Source of the DNA: Hyphomicrobiales bacterium | GTDB taxonomy: Bacteria; Pseudomonadota; Alphaproteobacteria; Rhizobiales; Devosiaceae | DNA: 47,071 nucleotides | Direction of reading: 5' to 3' | NCBI GenBank assembly: GCA_900470445.1 | Contig: UCAU01000066.1 | Coordinates: 1-47,071, forward strand | Shown: piece after piece, positions 17,097 through 25,406 of the stretch | Numbering within the stretch: the stretch's first letter is position 1 | How the letters are laid out: each line of letters opens with the position of its first letter | Translations under genes and position numbers: made by a program | Notes under the pieces: generated by a model | Database searches by the model: none | What the model was told of the DNA's origin: nothing | The model's input: the letters and a program-made list of their open reading frames with translations, nothing else

Positions 17097-17354
17097 CTAA
17101 CTTGCCTGATGATCGGTCAATCGGATGCCGGTCTCCATGTCGAAAAGCAGGATGTTGGCCGTGTCATAGGTAAAGCTGACCGGCTCGCCCACGGTCAGTT
17201 TGGGTCGATTTCCCAGTGCAGCAACGACGATGTCGTTGCCCGCCTCAAGCCGCAAATGCGTTTCCGATCCGGTCGGTTCGATGCTGCGGACGCTGGCGGC
17301 ATTGCCGTCCGAAGTCAGCTCGATGTGCTCGGGGCGGATGCCCAATTGGATGGA
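17097..17354 (-). pseudogene. C-terminal remnant of a MalK-type ABC ATPase
   Basis: About 85 codons on the minus strand read as the OB/TOBE end of a sugar-importer ATPase: LGIRPEHIELTSDG, GSETHLRLEAG, VGEPVSFTYDTANILLFD, then stop. No Walker A, signature or Walker B lies upstream. The next 140 bases on the same strand show only broken frames, one of which may hold the degraded preceding linker. It points the opposite way to the ATPase at 15954, so it is not a tandem duplicate of it. It marks a deletion or rearrangement between the arabinofuranoside and alginate modules. Confidence 0.85.
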
Positions 17355-17558
17355 TCTGGTGGAACGGGCCATGGTGCAAGACCTCGGCGTGGGGCAGCAG
17401 GCCGCCGTCCCAAACACTCCCCAACAGCGCAATGTTCTTGGTTTTGCCCAGCCGGAGGCTCGTTCAGCGCTGGTGCAGGTGACCTGAAGGCACAAATCTG
17501 CTCATCCGGCATTATCGCCGGCCGGATACGCCGACGTCTAGCTTGATGGCGAGGAGCG

Positions 17559-17587
17559 TTGACAAGGAGTGGCTACAGACATATCAA
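17559..17587 (+). promoter_or_regulatory. Putative promoter of GntR/alginate module
   Basis: TTGACA (17559-17564), a perfect -35 hexamer, is followed after 17 bases by TATCAA (17582-17587), matching four of six -10 bases. Transcription would start near 17594, about 27 bases before the ATG. The -10 box lies in the left arm of the inverted repeat described next, so bound regulator would block it. Confidence 0.6.
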
Positions 17588-17626
17588 TGCATCAACTAAG
17601 ATATCAGTTATTGGGTTGATATGTCT
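17577..17626. promoter_or_regulatory. Long-spaced perfect 11-bp inverted repeat, probable GntR operator
   Basis: AGACATATCAA (17577-17587) and TTGATATGTCT (17616-17626) are exact inverted copies separated by 28 bases, which place their centres about 39 bases apart. An additional GATATCA lies between them. The left arm covers the -10 box and the right arm covers the start codon of the GntR gene. Two half-sites of a dimeric or looped FCD-type repressor would explain this; negative autoregulation is inferred. Confidence 0.65.
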
Positions 17627-18412
17627 CCAACGAGTGAATTTCCATCGCTGCCCTTGGTCGATCTTGTGCGGTCTGACGAGTTGCCGTCAGTCGGCAATAT
17701 GGCCAATCGCATTTATGCCCTGCTGCGCAAGCTGATCGTCGAGGTCAAGCTGCTGCCAGGCCGGGCGCTGTCGGAAAAGGAGATCGCGGCGCTGCTGCAT
17801 GTCAGCAAGACGCCGGTGCGTGAGGCCATCATCCGGCTCGCCGACGAAGGTTTCGTCACTGTCGTGCCGCAGGGCGGCACCTACGTCGCCACCATCGATG
17901 TGCAGCGCTACATGGAAGCCTGCTTCATTCGATTCAAGCTCGAAGAGGGCGCGGTGATCGAAGCCACCAAGCGCCACTCTTTCGAGGATATTGCTCGCCT
18001 CAAGACCTGCCTTGGCGAGCAGCGCACCGCCGCCGAAGACGAGCAATTCACCGACTTCTTCCTGCTTGACGAAGAATTCCACCGCACCATTTTCGCCGCC
18101 GCGCGCCTGCCTGGCGCCTGGGGCGTGGTCAATCAGGCCAAGGGCGAAATGGATCGCATGCGCCATCTCAAGCGCGTCTTCGCCGTGCGCCGCACCGAAC
18201 AGGTGATCGGCGAGCATGAGGCCATCGTCGCAGCCATTGAATCCGGCGACGTTGAAGCTGCACGCGAGGCCGTCGCCAAGCATTTGGGCTCGCTCGAATC
18301 CAAGATCGCCGAACTCTCCAAGAACCCCAAAATTTGGGCCTATATCGAACAGATCAATACCCGCGTGCCCAAAAAGCGCGCTCCGCGTGGGTCCAAGACG
18401 GTCGCTGAATAG
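17621..18412 (+). CDS. GntR-family regulator, FadR/FCD subfamily
   Basis: A 263-residue regulator. Residues about 28-95 form the winged helix (LLPGRALSEKEIAALLHVSKT then PVREAIIRLADEGFVTVVPQ, quoted in two parts here as one domain), followed by an all-helical FCD effector domain with metal and ligand residues in LLDEEFHRTIF, EHEAIVAAIESGD and VAKHLG. FCD regulators usually sense organic or sugar acids, which suits an alginate or uronate module. No good Shine-Dalgarno precedes the ATG at 17621, which lies inside an operator arm; an in-frame ATG at 17699 is an alternative but would cut the helix preceding the HTH. It heads the module with the ABC genes 42 bases downstream. Confidence 0.92.
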   Translation: MSPTSEFPSLPLVDLVRSDELPSVGNMANRIYALLRKLIVEVKLLPGRALSEKEIAALLHVSKTPVREAIIRLADEGFVTVVPQGGTYVATIDVQRYMEACFIRFKLEEGAVIEATKRHSFEDIARLKTCLGEQRTAAEDEQFTDFFLLDEEFHRTIFAAARLPGAWGVVNQAKGEMDRMRHLKRVFAVRRTEQVIGEHEAIVAAIESGDVEAAREAVAKHLGSLESKIAELSKNPKIWAYIEQINTRVPKKRAPRGSKTVAE

Positions 18413-18454
18413 ACCGTCTCCTGAAACTCCAGGGCCCTGAGGAGGAGCCTTTCT

Positions 18455-19558
18455 ATGTCCGCAGTTGAGATCAACGATGTCGTCAAGCGCTACGGCGCGC
18501 TTGAGGTTGTGCATGGCATCAACCTCTCCATCCAGCCCAAGGAATTCGTGGTGCTGGTCGGTCCCTCCGGCTGCGGCAAGTCGACCACTTTGCGCATGGT
18601 GGCGGGGCTCGAAGACATCTCGGGCGGCACGGTTTCCATCGGCGGGCGCACGGTCAACAAGGTCGCCCCCAAAGACCGCGACGTGGCCATGGTGTTCCAG
18701 AATTACGCGCTCTATCCCCATCTGGACGTGGCCGAAAACATTGCCTTCGGCCTGCGCGTGCGCCGCGAAAAGAAGGACGTGGTCAACAAGGCCGTCGCCG
18801 AGGCCGCCCATATTCTGGGCCTAACCGACTATCTCAAGCGCAAGCCCGCCGACCTCTCCGGCGGCCAACGCCAGCGCGTCGCCATGGGCCGCGCCATCGT
18901 GCGCAAGCCGAAGGTTTTCCTGTTCGACGAGCCGCTGTCCAATCTCGATGCCAAGCTGCGCACCCATATGCGCGCCGAGATTAAGCTGCTGCACCGCCGC
19001 ATGGAAGCCACCAGCATTTATGTGACCCATGATCAGGTCGAGGCCATGACCCTGGCCGACCGCATCGTTATCATGAACAACGGCCATATCGAGCAGGTCG
19101 GCTCGCCCATGGACGTGTTCCTCGAGCCGGCCAATACTTTTGTGGCCAGCTTTATCGGCTCCCCGCCGATGAACCTGATCGACGCGACAATCTCCGTAGT
19201 TGATGGCAAGCCCCGCGGCGTCATCGTCGGTGGGGCAGAGCAGAGCCTGGCCATCCCCGAAGCCTTCGCTCACAACACCAGGGACGGCCAGGCCGTCAAA
19301 CTCGGCATCCGCCCCGAGGCCATGCTGGTCAATGCGGATGCAACCACCGAAGCCGTGACCTGCATCATCGATCTCGTCGAGCCACTGGGCGCCGAGGCAC
19401 TGCTGCATGGCCGCATCGATGATCATCCCTTCATCGCCAAGGCCGAAACGCTTTCTGCCACCCACGATCTCGCCAATGTCCGCCGGCTCGGGATCGACAC
19501 ATCCCGCATGCATGTCTTCGACACCGAGACCGGTCGAACCCTCAAGACGCTGGCGTGA
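18455..19558 (+). CDS. Oligosaccharide ABC transporter ATPase (UgpC/AlgS-like)
   Basis: A 367-residue MalK-type ATPase. Walker A GPSGCGKST, Q-loop VFQNYALYPHLDVAENIAFG, signature LSGGQRQRVAMGRAI, Walker B VFLFDEPLSNLDAKLR and the H-loop YVTHDQVEAMTLADR are present, followed by the TOBE region (GSPPMNLI, VKLGIRPEAM, RMHVFDTETGRTL). GAGGAGGAG lies just upstream of the ATG. It is followed 10 bases later by an LplB-type permease, and with the two permeases and binding protein forms an importer equivalent to AlgS-AlgM1-AlgM2-AlgQ of Sphingomonas sp. A1 (analogy from gene order and the lyase downstream). Confidence 0.94.
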   Translation: MSAVEINDVVKRYGALEVVHGINLSIQPKEFVVLVGPSGCGKSTTLRMVAGLEDISGGTVSIGGRTVNKVAPKDRDVAMVFQNYALYPHLDVAENIAFGLRVRREKKDVVNKAVAEAAHILGLTDYLKRKPADLSGGQRQRVAMGRAIVRKPKVFLFDEPLSNLDAKLRTHMRAEIKLLHRRMEATSIYVTHDQVEAMTLADRIVIMNNGHIEQVGSPMDVFLEPANTFVASFIGSPPMNLIDATISVVDGKPRGVIVGGAEQSLAIPEAFAHNTRDGQAVKLGIRPEAMLVNADATTEAVTCIIDLVEPLGAEALLHGRIDDHPFIAKAETLSATHDLANVRRLGIDTSRMHVFDTETGRTLKTLA

Positions 19559-19568
19559 GGGCAGGGCA

Positions 19569-20498
19569 ATGGAAAACCGCTTTCGCGATTATCTGCGCAC
19601 GCTTGGCGAAGACCTAAGGCGCGATTGGCAGCTCTATCTCCTGCTGGCACCAATGGTCATCTGGTTCGCACTGTTTCTCTACAAGCCCATGCACGGGCTG
19701 CAGATCGCCTTCAAGGATTTCTCGATTTTCCGTGGCGTCGATGCCAGCCCCTGGGTCGGCTTCGCCCATTTCCAGGAACTGTTCAACAACGGGCTGTTCA
19801 TCCGCTCGTTCTTCAACACCATCATTATCAGCTCGATCGGCCTGATCTTCGCCTTCCCGGTGCCAATCATCTTGGCGCTGATGTTCAACGAGGTGCAAAG
19901 CGCGGTCGCGCGGCGCTGGGCCCAGACCGTAGTCTATCTGCCCCACTTCATCTCCGTGGTGATCGTTGCGGGTATCGTCATCAATTTCCTGTCGCCCTCG
20001 ACCGGCGTTATCAACATCTTTCTTAAATGGATGGGGTTCGAACCCATCTACTTCCTGACCCAGCCCGAATGGTTCCGCCCTGTCTTCATCGGGTCGAGCA
20101 TTTGGAAGGAAGCGGGTTTTGAATCGATCGTCTATCTGGCCGCCATCGCCGGGGTGAGCCCCACGCTTTACGAAAGCGCCCGCGTCGATGGCGCGTCGCG
20201 CTGGCAGATGATGTGGCGCATCACGCTGCCCTGCATCCTGCCGACCATCATCATCATGCTGATCATCCGCATCGGCAATCTGGTCGAAGTGGGCTTCGAA
20301 TACATCATCTTGCTCTACCAGCCCTCGACTTACGAGACAGCCGACGTGGTCTCCACCTTCATCTACCGCACCGGCTTGCAAGGCACCCAATACGATCTGG
20401 CGACCGCTGCGGGCCTGTTCAACGCCGTCATCGCTTTCGTCCTCGTCTACTCGGCCAACCGGATCAGCCGGAAGCTGTCGTCAACGTCGCTGTGGTGA
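19569..20498 (+). CDS. Oligosaccharide ABC permease, LplB/AlgM1-like
   Basis: A 309-residue permease of the LplB family. It has an N-terminal cytoplasmic helix (RDYLRTLGEDLRRDWQLYLL), a first membrane segment (LLAPMVIWFALFLYKP) and the typical MHGLQIAFKDFSIFRG. The coupling loop is TLYESARVDGASRWQMMWRI, and the family-specific LYQPSTYETADVVSTFIYRTG sits near the end (two-part reading of one block). The ATG at 19569 is preceded by GCAGGGC and gives the natural start MENRF; an upstream in-frame ATG lies inside the ATPase gene. It belongs with the LplC-like permease 11 bases downstream. Confidence 0.93.
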   Translation: MENRFRDYLRTLGEDLRRDWQLYLLLAPMVIWFALFLYKPMHGLQIAFKDFSIFRGVDASPWVGFAHFQELFNNGLFIRSFFNTIIISSIGLIFAFPVPIILALMFNEVQSAVARRWAQTVVYLPHFISVVIVAGIVINFLSPSTGVINIFLKWMGFEPIYFLTQPEWFRPVFIGSSIWKEAGFESIVYLAAIAGVSPTLYESARVDGASRWQMMWRITLPCILPTIIIMLIIRIGNLVEVGFEYIILLYQPSTYETADVVSTFIYRTGLQGTQYDLATAAGLFNAVIAFVLVYSANRISRKLSSTSLW

Positions 20499-20509
20499 GG
20501 AAAAGATAA

Positions 20510-21391
20510 ATGGCAGCCTTCAATCTCTATACGCGTGGCGACAAGATTTTTGGTTGGGCCAACGCGGTCCTGCTGACGCTGTTCGTGCTCTCTACGCTCT
20601 ACCCGTTCATCTACATCCTGGCAGTGTCGATTTCTTCGGGCGCCGCCGTCACCTCTGGCAAGGTCACGTTTTTCCCCGTTGGACTGACGCTGGCAGCCTA
20701 TGAGCGGGTGCTGTCGGACAAGATGTTCTGGGTCGCCTATGGCAACACCTTTATCTACACCTTCGGCGGCACGCTGATGAGCCTCGCGATCATGATCCCG
20801 GGCGCCTATGCGCTCTCCCGCAAGCGCCTGCGCGGCCGGACCTTCTTTAACATCGCCATTGCCTTCACGCTCTGGTTCAACGCCGGCATGATCCCCTTCT
20901 TCCTCAATATGCGGGACCTGGGGCTGCTTGATAGCCGCTTCGGCATCATCATCGGTTTTGCCTGTAATGCCTTTAACGTCATCCTGTTGCGCAACTTCTT
21001 TGAAGCAGTACCTAAGTCGTTCGAGGAAGCCGCCAAGATGGATGGCGCCAGCGAAATCCAGCTGCTGTGGAAGGTGTTCATTCCCCTCTCCAAACCGGCC
21101 ATCGTGACCGTGGCCTTGTTCTGCATCGTCTCGCGCTGGAACGGCTATTTCTGGGCCATGGTGCTGCTGCGTGGCGAAGAGAAAATCCCGCTGCAGGTCT
21201 ATCTCAAGCGCGTCATCGTCGATCTCAATTCCAACGACGAATTCGCCTCGAGCCTGCTCAATGCCCAGTACTCGTTCGAGACGGTGACGGCCGCCATCAT
21301 GGTCGCGTCGATCATCCCCGTTCTCATAATCTACCCATACGCCCAGCGCTATTTCACCAAAGGCATTCTGCTGGGCGGGGTCAAAGAATAA
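20510..21391 (+). CDS. Oligosaccharide ABC permease, LplC/YtcP/AlgM2-like
   Basis: A 293-residue permease of the LplC/YtcP family. Membrane segments begin with AVLLTLFVLSTLYPFIYILA. The block FPVGLTLAAYERVLSDKMFW is characteristic of this family. The coupling loop is SFEEAAKMDGASEIQLLWKV, and the C-terminus RYFTKGILLGGVKE matches the usual KGVMIGAVKG ending. GAGGAAAAG precedes the ATG. It follows the LplB-like gene by 11 bases and precedes the binding-protein gene, the usual order for systems importing large acidic oligosaccharides. Confidence 0.93.
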   Translation: MAAFNLYTRGDKIFGWANAVLLTLFVLSTLYPFIYILAVSISSGAAVTSGKVTFFPVGLTLAAYERVLSDKMFWVAYGNTFIYTFGGTLMSLAIMIPGAYALSRKRLRGRTFFNIAIAFTLWFNAGMIPFFLNMRDLGLLDSRFGIIIGFACNAFNVILLRNFFEAVPKSFEEAAKMDGASEIQLLWKVFIPLSKPAIVTVALFCIVSRWNGYFWAMVLLRGEEKIPLQVYLKRVIVDLNSNDEFASSLLNAQYSFETVTAAIMVASIIPVLIIYPYAQRYFTKGILLGGVKE

Positions 21392-21416
21392 TCGCTGCAC
21401 CACAAGGGAGGAACCT

Positions 21417-22985
21417 GTGAAAGCACTACTCAAAGGCGTATCGAGCGTCACACTGGCCGCCGCTTTGGCCATGCCATCAATGGTCTGGGCGCAGGAGGCG
21501 CCCAAGATCACCGAGGAGCCGCTCGAGCTCACCATCCACTTCCACTTCCGTGATAAATACGTCTACACCGAAGACTGGCCGGTGGAGCAGAAGGCCGCCG
21601 AGCTCACCAATATCCACGTGCGCAATGTGGCCTCGCTCGCCACCACCAGCAGCCGCGATGCCTTCAACCTGCTGATCGCCTCCGGCAATCTGCCCGATAT
21701 CGTGGGTGGCGACGCCTCGGGCGGCCTCAAGGACGATTTCATCCGCTATGGTCTGGAAGGCGCCTTCGTGCCGCTCAACGACCTGATCGAGGAGCATGCC
21801 CCCAATCTCAAGGCTTTCTTCGACAGCCACCCCGAAATCAAGGCTTCGATTTCAGGCCCGGACGGCAATCTCTACTACATTCCCTATGTGCCGGACGGCA
21901 AGTTCTCGCGCGGCTGGTTCATCCGCCAGGACTGGCTGGACAAACTCGGTCTCGAACAACCTGAAACGCCCGAGGAAGTCTATGAAGTGCTCAAGGCCTT
22001 CCGCGACCAGGACCCCAATGGCAATGGCCAGAAGGACGAAGTCCCCTATTTCGCCCGCGACGTGGTCGACGCCGTCCGCCTGATCAACCTGTGGGATGCC
22101 CGCGTTTCCGGCTCCGAACGCTATGGCGATTTCGCCACCTATGATGGCAAGGTGCGTCACCCGTGGGCCGAGGACAACTACAAGACAGGCATTTCCAATA
22201 TCGCCCAATGGTACAAGGAAGGGCTGATCGACAAGGAAATCTTCACCCGCGGCTCCCGATCGCGCGAATTCCTGCTCGGCAACAATCTTGGCGGCATGAT
22301 GCATGACTGGTTCGCCAGCACCGCCACCTATAATGATGCGCTTCGCCCCACGATCGAAGGGTTCAACTTCGTCCCCATGCTGCCGCCCAAGACTGTATCG
22401 GGCGAACGCTTCGAAGATGCGCGCCGCCAACAAGTGCAGCCCGCCGGCTGGGCCATCTCGGCCACCAATCAGCACCCGGTCGAAACCATCAAATATTTCG
22501 ACTTCTGGTTCTCCGAACAGGGCCGGATCATGTCGAACTTCGGCGTCGAGGGGCTGACCTATGACATGGTCGATGGCAAGCCGCAGTTCAAAGAAGAACT
22601 GTTGACCAATGGCGAGCCGGTCAATGCCCAGCTCTGGGCCGTGGGTGCCCAGGTGCCGCGCGGCTATTGGATGGACTACGAATATGAGCGCCAATGGACC
22701 AACCAGATCGCGCTCGACGGCATCGCCCTGTACGAAGAGTGCAATTGCCTCAAGGACGAGTTCCTGGGTGTAGCGCTCAATGCCGAAGAAAAGGCGATCT
22801 ATGATCGTTATTGGCCCAGCCTACTCACCTACATGACCGAGATGCAGCAGACCTGGGTGCTCGGCGCACAGGACGTCAATACCGGCTGGGATGCCTACAA
22901 GCAGCGCCTCACCGATATGGGCTACGATCAGGTCATCGAGGTCATGCAGGCAGCCTATGAACGCCAATACGGCGCCGCGCAATAG
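21417..22985 (+). CDS. Oligosaccharide-binding protein, LplA/AlgQ-like
   Basis: A 522-residue periplasmic receptor, longer than ordinary sugar-binding proteins and matching the AlgQ1/AlgQ2 and LplA group. A signal peptide (LAAALAMPSMVWAQ) leads the protein. The segment DQDPNGNGQKDEVPYF is an EF-hand-like calcium loop of the same form as the one known in the AlgQ proteins. Other blocks are LLIASGNLPDIVGGD, GNLYYIPYVPDG and RGWFIRQDWLDKLGL. A GTG start at 21417 follows AAGGGAGGA. It is followed by a strong stem-loop and then by the PL15 lyase, so alginate oligosaccharides are the likely ligand; the calcium loop is common in the family and does not itself fix the substrate. Confidence 0.92.
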   Translation: MKALLKGVSSVTLAAALAMPSMVWAQEAPKITEEPLELTIHFHFRDKYVYTEDWPVEQKAAELTNIHVRNVASLATTSSRDAFNLLIASGNLPDIVGGDASGGLKDDFIRYGLEGAFVPLNDLIEEHAPNLKAFFDSHPEIKASISGPDGNLYYIPYVPDGKFSRGWFIRQDWLDKLGLEQPETPEEVYEVLKAFRDQDPNGNGQKDEVPYFARDVVDAVRLINLWDARVSGSERYGDFATYDGKVRHPWAEDNYKTGISNIAQWYKEGLIDKEIFTRGSRSREFLLGNNLGGMMHDWFASTATYNDALRPTIEGFNFVPMLPPKTVSGERFEDARRQQVQPAGWAISATNQHPVETIKYFDFWFSEQGRIMSNFGVEGLTYDMVDGKPQFKEELLTNGEPVNAQLWAVGAQVPRGYWMDYEYERQWTNQIALDGIALYEECNCLKDEFLGVALNAEEKAIYDRYWPSLLTYMTEMQQTWVLGAQDVNTGWDAYKQRLTDMGYDQVIEVMQAAYERQYGAAQ

Positions 22986-23000
22986 CGGCTCCGTCCTCCC

Positions 23001-23026
23001 GGGTGGCGGCCTCCCCGCCGCCACCC
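23001..23026 (+). terminator. Perfect 10-bp stem-loop after AlgQ-like gene
   Basis: GGGTGGCGGC (23001-23010) pairs perfectly with GCCGCCACCC (23017-23026) over a 6-base loop. It lies 15 bases after the binding-protein stop and 34 bases before the lyase start. The tract after it is pyrimidine-rich rather than a clean T-run, so partial termination or 3'-end protection is likelier than full termination. Confidence 0.65.
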
Positions 23027-23060
23027 TCCCACTTTCCCCTTGATAGGAGTTCGGCAGGCG

Positions 23061-25391
23061 ATGCGTCCTTCTGCCCCGGCCAAGCTGCGCAAATCCGCTC
23101 TCGATGAACCCCGGCCGGGTTCGTTGACCATCACCTATATGCCCAACGCCGATCAGGCCCCAACAGAGAACCCGCCGCGCTTTTCCTGGCTGCCCGATAT
23201 CGACGATGGCGCCCGCTATGTGCTGCGTATATCGGACGATGCAAGCTTCCCCGAAAGCCGCACGAGCCTCCACACCGACCTGGCCTGGAACTTCTTCACC
23301 CCCGACACGCCACTGCCGCCGGGCCACCATTTTTGGAGCTACGCCATCTGGGACGCCAAGACCGGCGCACCAGGCTCGGATTGGAGCAGCACCCGCAGTT
23401 TCGATCTCGCCGAAGGCCTGCCCGAAACTCCCGTCCCATCCATCGCGGCCCGCCGCGCGGCGAGCGATCTGCGCCATCCCCGCCTATGGATGAACCCGGA
23501 CGAGCTGCACACCTTTTCGGCCTCCGTCAAAGGCGATGCCACCCATGCCGGCTGGGACCAGTTCTACGAAAAATCGGTCGCCCCCTGGATCGATCGGCCC
23601 ATCATCGCCGAGCCCAAGCCCTATCCCAACAATATCCGCGTCGCGACCTTGTGGCGGCAGATGTATATCGACTGCCAGGAGACCATCTACGCCATCCGCC
23701 ACCTCGCCATTGCCGGCAAGGTGCTGGGCCGCACCGACCTGCTTGACAAGTCCCGCGATTGGCTGCTCGCAATCGCCCGTTGGGATCCAACCGGCCCCAC
23801 CTCCCGCGCCTATAATGACGAAGCCGGTTTTCGCGTCGTGGTCGCTTTATCCTGGGGCTATGACTGGCTGCACGATCATCTGACCGAGGCCGAGCGCGAC
23901 GAGGTCCGCGCGGTGCTGGTGACCCGAACGCGCGAGGTGGCCAATCACGTCATCGCCCATGCCCGCATCCAGGTCTTCCCCTATGACAGCCACGCCGTCC
24001 GCTCGCTGTCGGCAGTGCTGACCCCGGCCTGCATCGCGCTCGATGGCGAAAGCGAGGAGGCTACTGCCTGGCTCGATTACACGCTCGATTTCCTCGCCAC
24101 GCTCTATTCGCCCTGGGCTGGCACCGATGGCGGCTGGGCCGAGGGCCCGCATTACTGGATGACCGGCATCGCCTATTTCATCGAGGCGGCCAATCTGTTG
24201 CGCAAATATCTCGGCGTCGATCTCTACCGCCGCCCCTTCTTCCAGAACACCGGCGCCTTTCCGCTCTATACCAAAGCCCCTGGCACGCGCCGCGCCTGCT
24301 TTGGCGATGATTCAACGCTGGGCGATCTGCCAGGCCTCAAGGTCGGCTACAATGTCCGCCAGTTCGCTGGCGTCACCGGCAATGGCCATTACCAATGGTA
24401 TTTCGAGCGCCTCAAAGCCGACGCCGCCGGCACCGAAATGGCCTTCTACAACTACGGCTGGTGGGACCTCAATTTCGACGACCTGCAATACCAGCACGAT
24501 TTCGCCCCCGTCAAAGCGCTGCCGCCCAACGATCTACCCGCCGTCAAATGGTTCAAGGATATCGGCTGGGTCGCCATCCAGAAGCACATGGACGATCCCA
24601 TGCGCCACATCCAGTTCCTGTTCAAGTCGAGCGCCTATGGCTCGCTCAGCCACAGCCATGGCGACCAGAACGCCTTCCTGCTCTATGCCTATGGCGAAGA
24701 CTTGGCGATCCAGTCCGGCCACTATGTAGCCTTTAACTCCAGCATGCACCGCGACTGGCGGCGCCAGACCCGCTCCAAAAATGCCATCCTGATCGACGGC
24801 AAGGGCCAATATGCCGACAAGGACAAGGCCCTGGCCCGTCGCGCCGCCGGGCAGATCACCGAGGTCGAAGAGAACCCGGGCCATGTCCGCATCGTCGGCG
24901 ACGCCATCGAAGCCTACCGCGTCACCAATCCAAAGGTGCAGAAAGCCGAGCGCGAAATCCATTTCGTCGATGAGAGCTATTTCGTCATCGTCGATCGCGT
25001 CGAGGCCGCCGAGCCCGTCACGCTGGATTGGCTCTGCCACACCACCAATGCGCCCGATGCCGGCCGCTCCAGCTTCCGTTACCACGGTGAGCGGGCCGGC
25101 TTTTACGGCCAATTCGTCTTCTCATCGGCCGGCGCGCCCAGCATCGGCGCGGTGCACGGCTTCCCCGAGATCGACCCCGCCGACACCGAGGGGCTGGAAC
25201 AGCATCACCACATAAGGGCAAGCGTTCCGGCCGCCAAAAGCCATGTGCTGGTGACCCTGCTGGTGCCCTACAGCCTCGACGCGCCCAAGCGCATTTTCAG
25301 TTTCATCGACGACCAGGGCTTTGCCACCGACATCTATTTCACCGATGTCGATGACCAGCGCTTCAAGCTCACCCTTCCTAAAAAATTCTAG
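23061..25391 (+). CDS. PL15 exo-alginate lyase (Atu3025-like, heparinase II/III fold)
   Basis: A 776-residue polysaccharide lyase. An N-terminal DUF4962-like beta domain (about 1-130) is followed by an (alpha/alpha)n toroid and a C-terminal heparinase II/III beta-sandwich starting near GSLSHSHGDQNAFLLY. The length and numbering match the Agrobacterium exolytic alginate lyase Atu3025 as I recall it: Arg199, His311 and Arg314 (in DSHAVRS), Tyr365 (in GPHYWMTG) and His531 (in SHSHGD) fall on exactly those positions here. No signal peptide is present, so it cleaves imported oligomers in the cytoplasm, releasing unsaturated monomers that open to DEH. The ATG at 23061 is chosen because TAGGAG lies just upstream; an earlier TTG is not supported. 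Another uronate polymer remains possible. Confidence 0.9.
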   Translation: MRPSAPAKLRKSALDEPRPGSLTITYMPNADQAPTENPPRFSWLPDIDDGARYVLRISDDASFPESRTSLHTDLAWNFFTPDTPLPPGHHFWSYAIWDAKTGAPGSDWSSTRSFDLAEGLPETPVPSIAARRAASDLRHPRLWMNPDELHTFSASVKGDATHAGWDQFYEKSVAPWIDRPIIAEPKPYPNNIRVATLWRQMYIDCQETIYAIRHLAIAGKVLGRTDLLDKSRDWLLAIARWDPTGPTSRAYNDEAGFRVVVALSWGYDWLHDHLTEAERDEVRAVLVTRTREVANHVIAHARIQVFPYDSHAVRSLSAVLTPACIALDGESEEATAWLDYTLDFLATLYSPWAGTDGGWAEGPHYWMTGIAYFIEAANLLRKYLGVDLYRRPFFQNTGAFPLYTKAPGTRRACFGDDSTLGDLPGLKVGYNVRQFAGVTGNGHYQWYFERLKADAAGTEMAFYNYGWWDLNFDDLQYQHDFAPVKALPPNDLPAVKWFKDIGWVAIQKHMDDPMRHIQFLFKSSAYGSLSHSHGDQNAFLLYAYGEDLAIQSGHYVAFNSSMHRDWRRQTRSKNAILIDGKGQYADKDKALARRAAGQITEVEENPGHVRIVGDAIEAYRVTNPKVQKAEREIHFVDESYFVIVDRVEAAEPVTLDWLCHTTNAPDAGRSSFRYHGERAGFYGQFVFSSAGAPSIGAVHGFPEIDPADTEGLEQHHHIRASVPAAKSHVLVTLLVPYSLDAPKRIFSFIDDQGFATDIYFTDVDDQRFKLTLPKKF

Positions 25392-25406
25392 ATCAGAGGT
25401 TTCATC

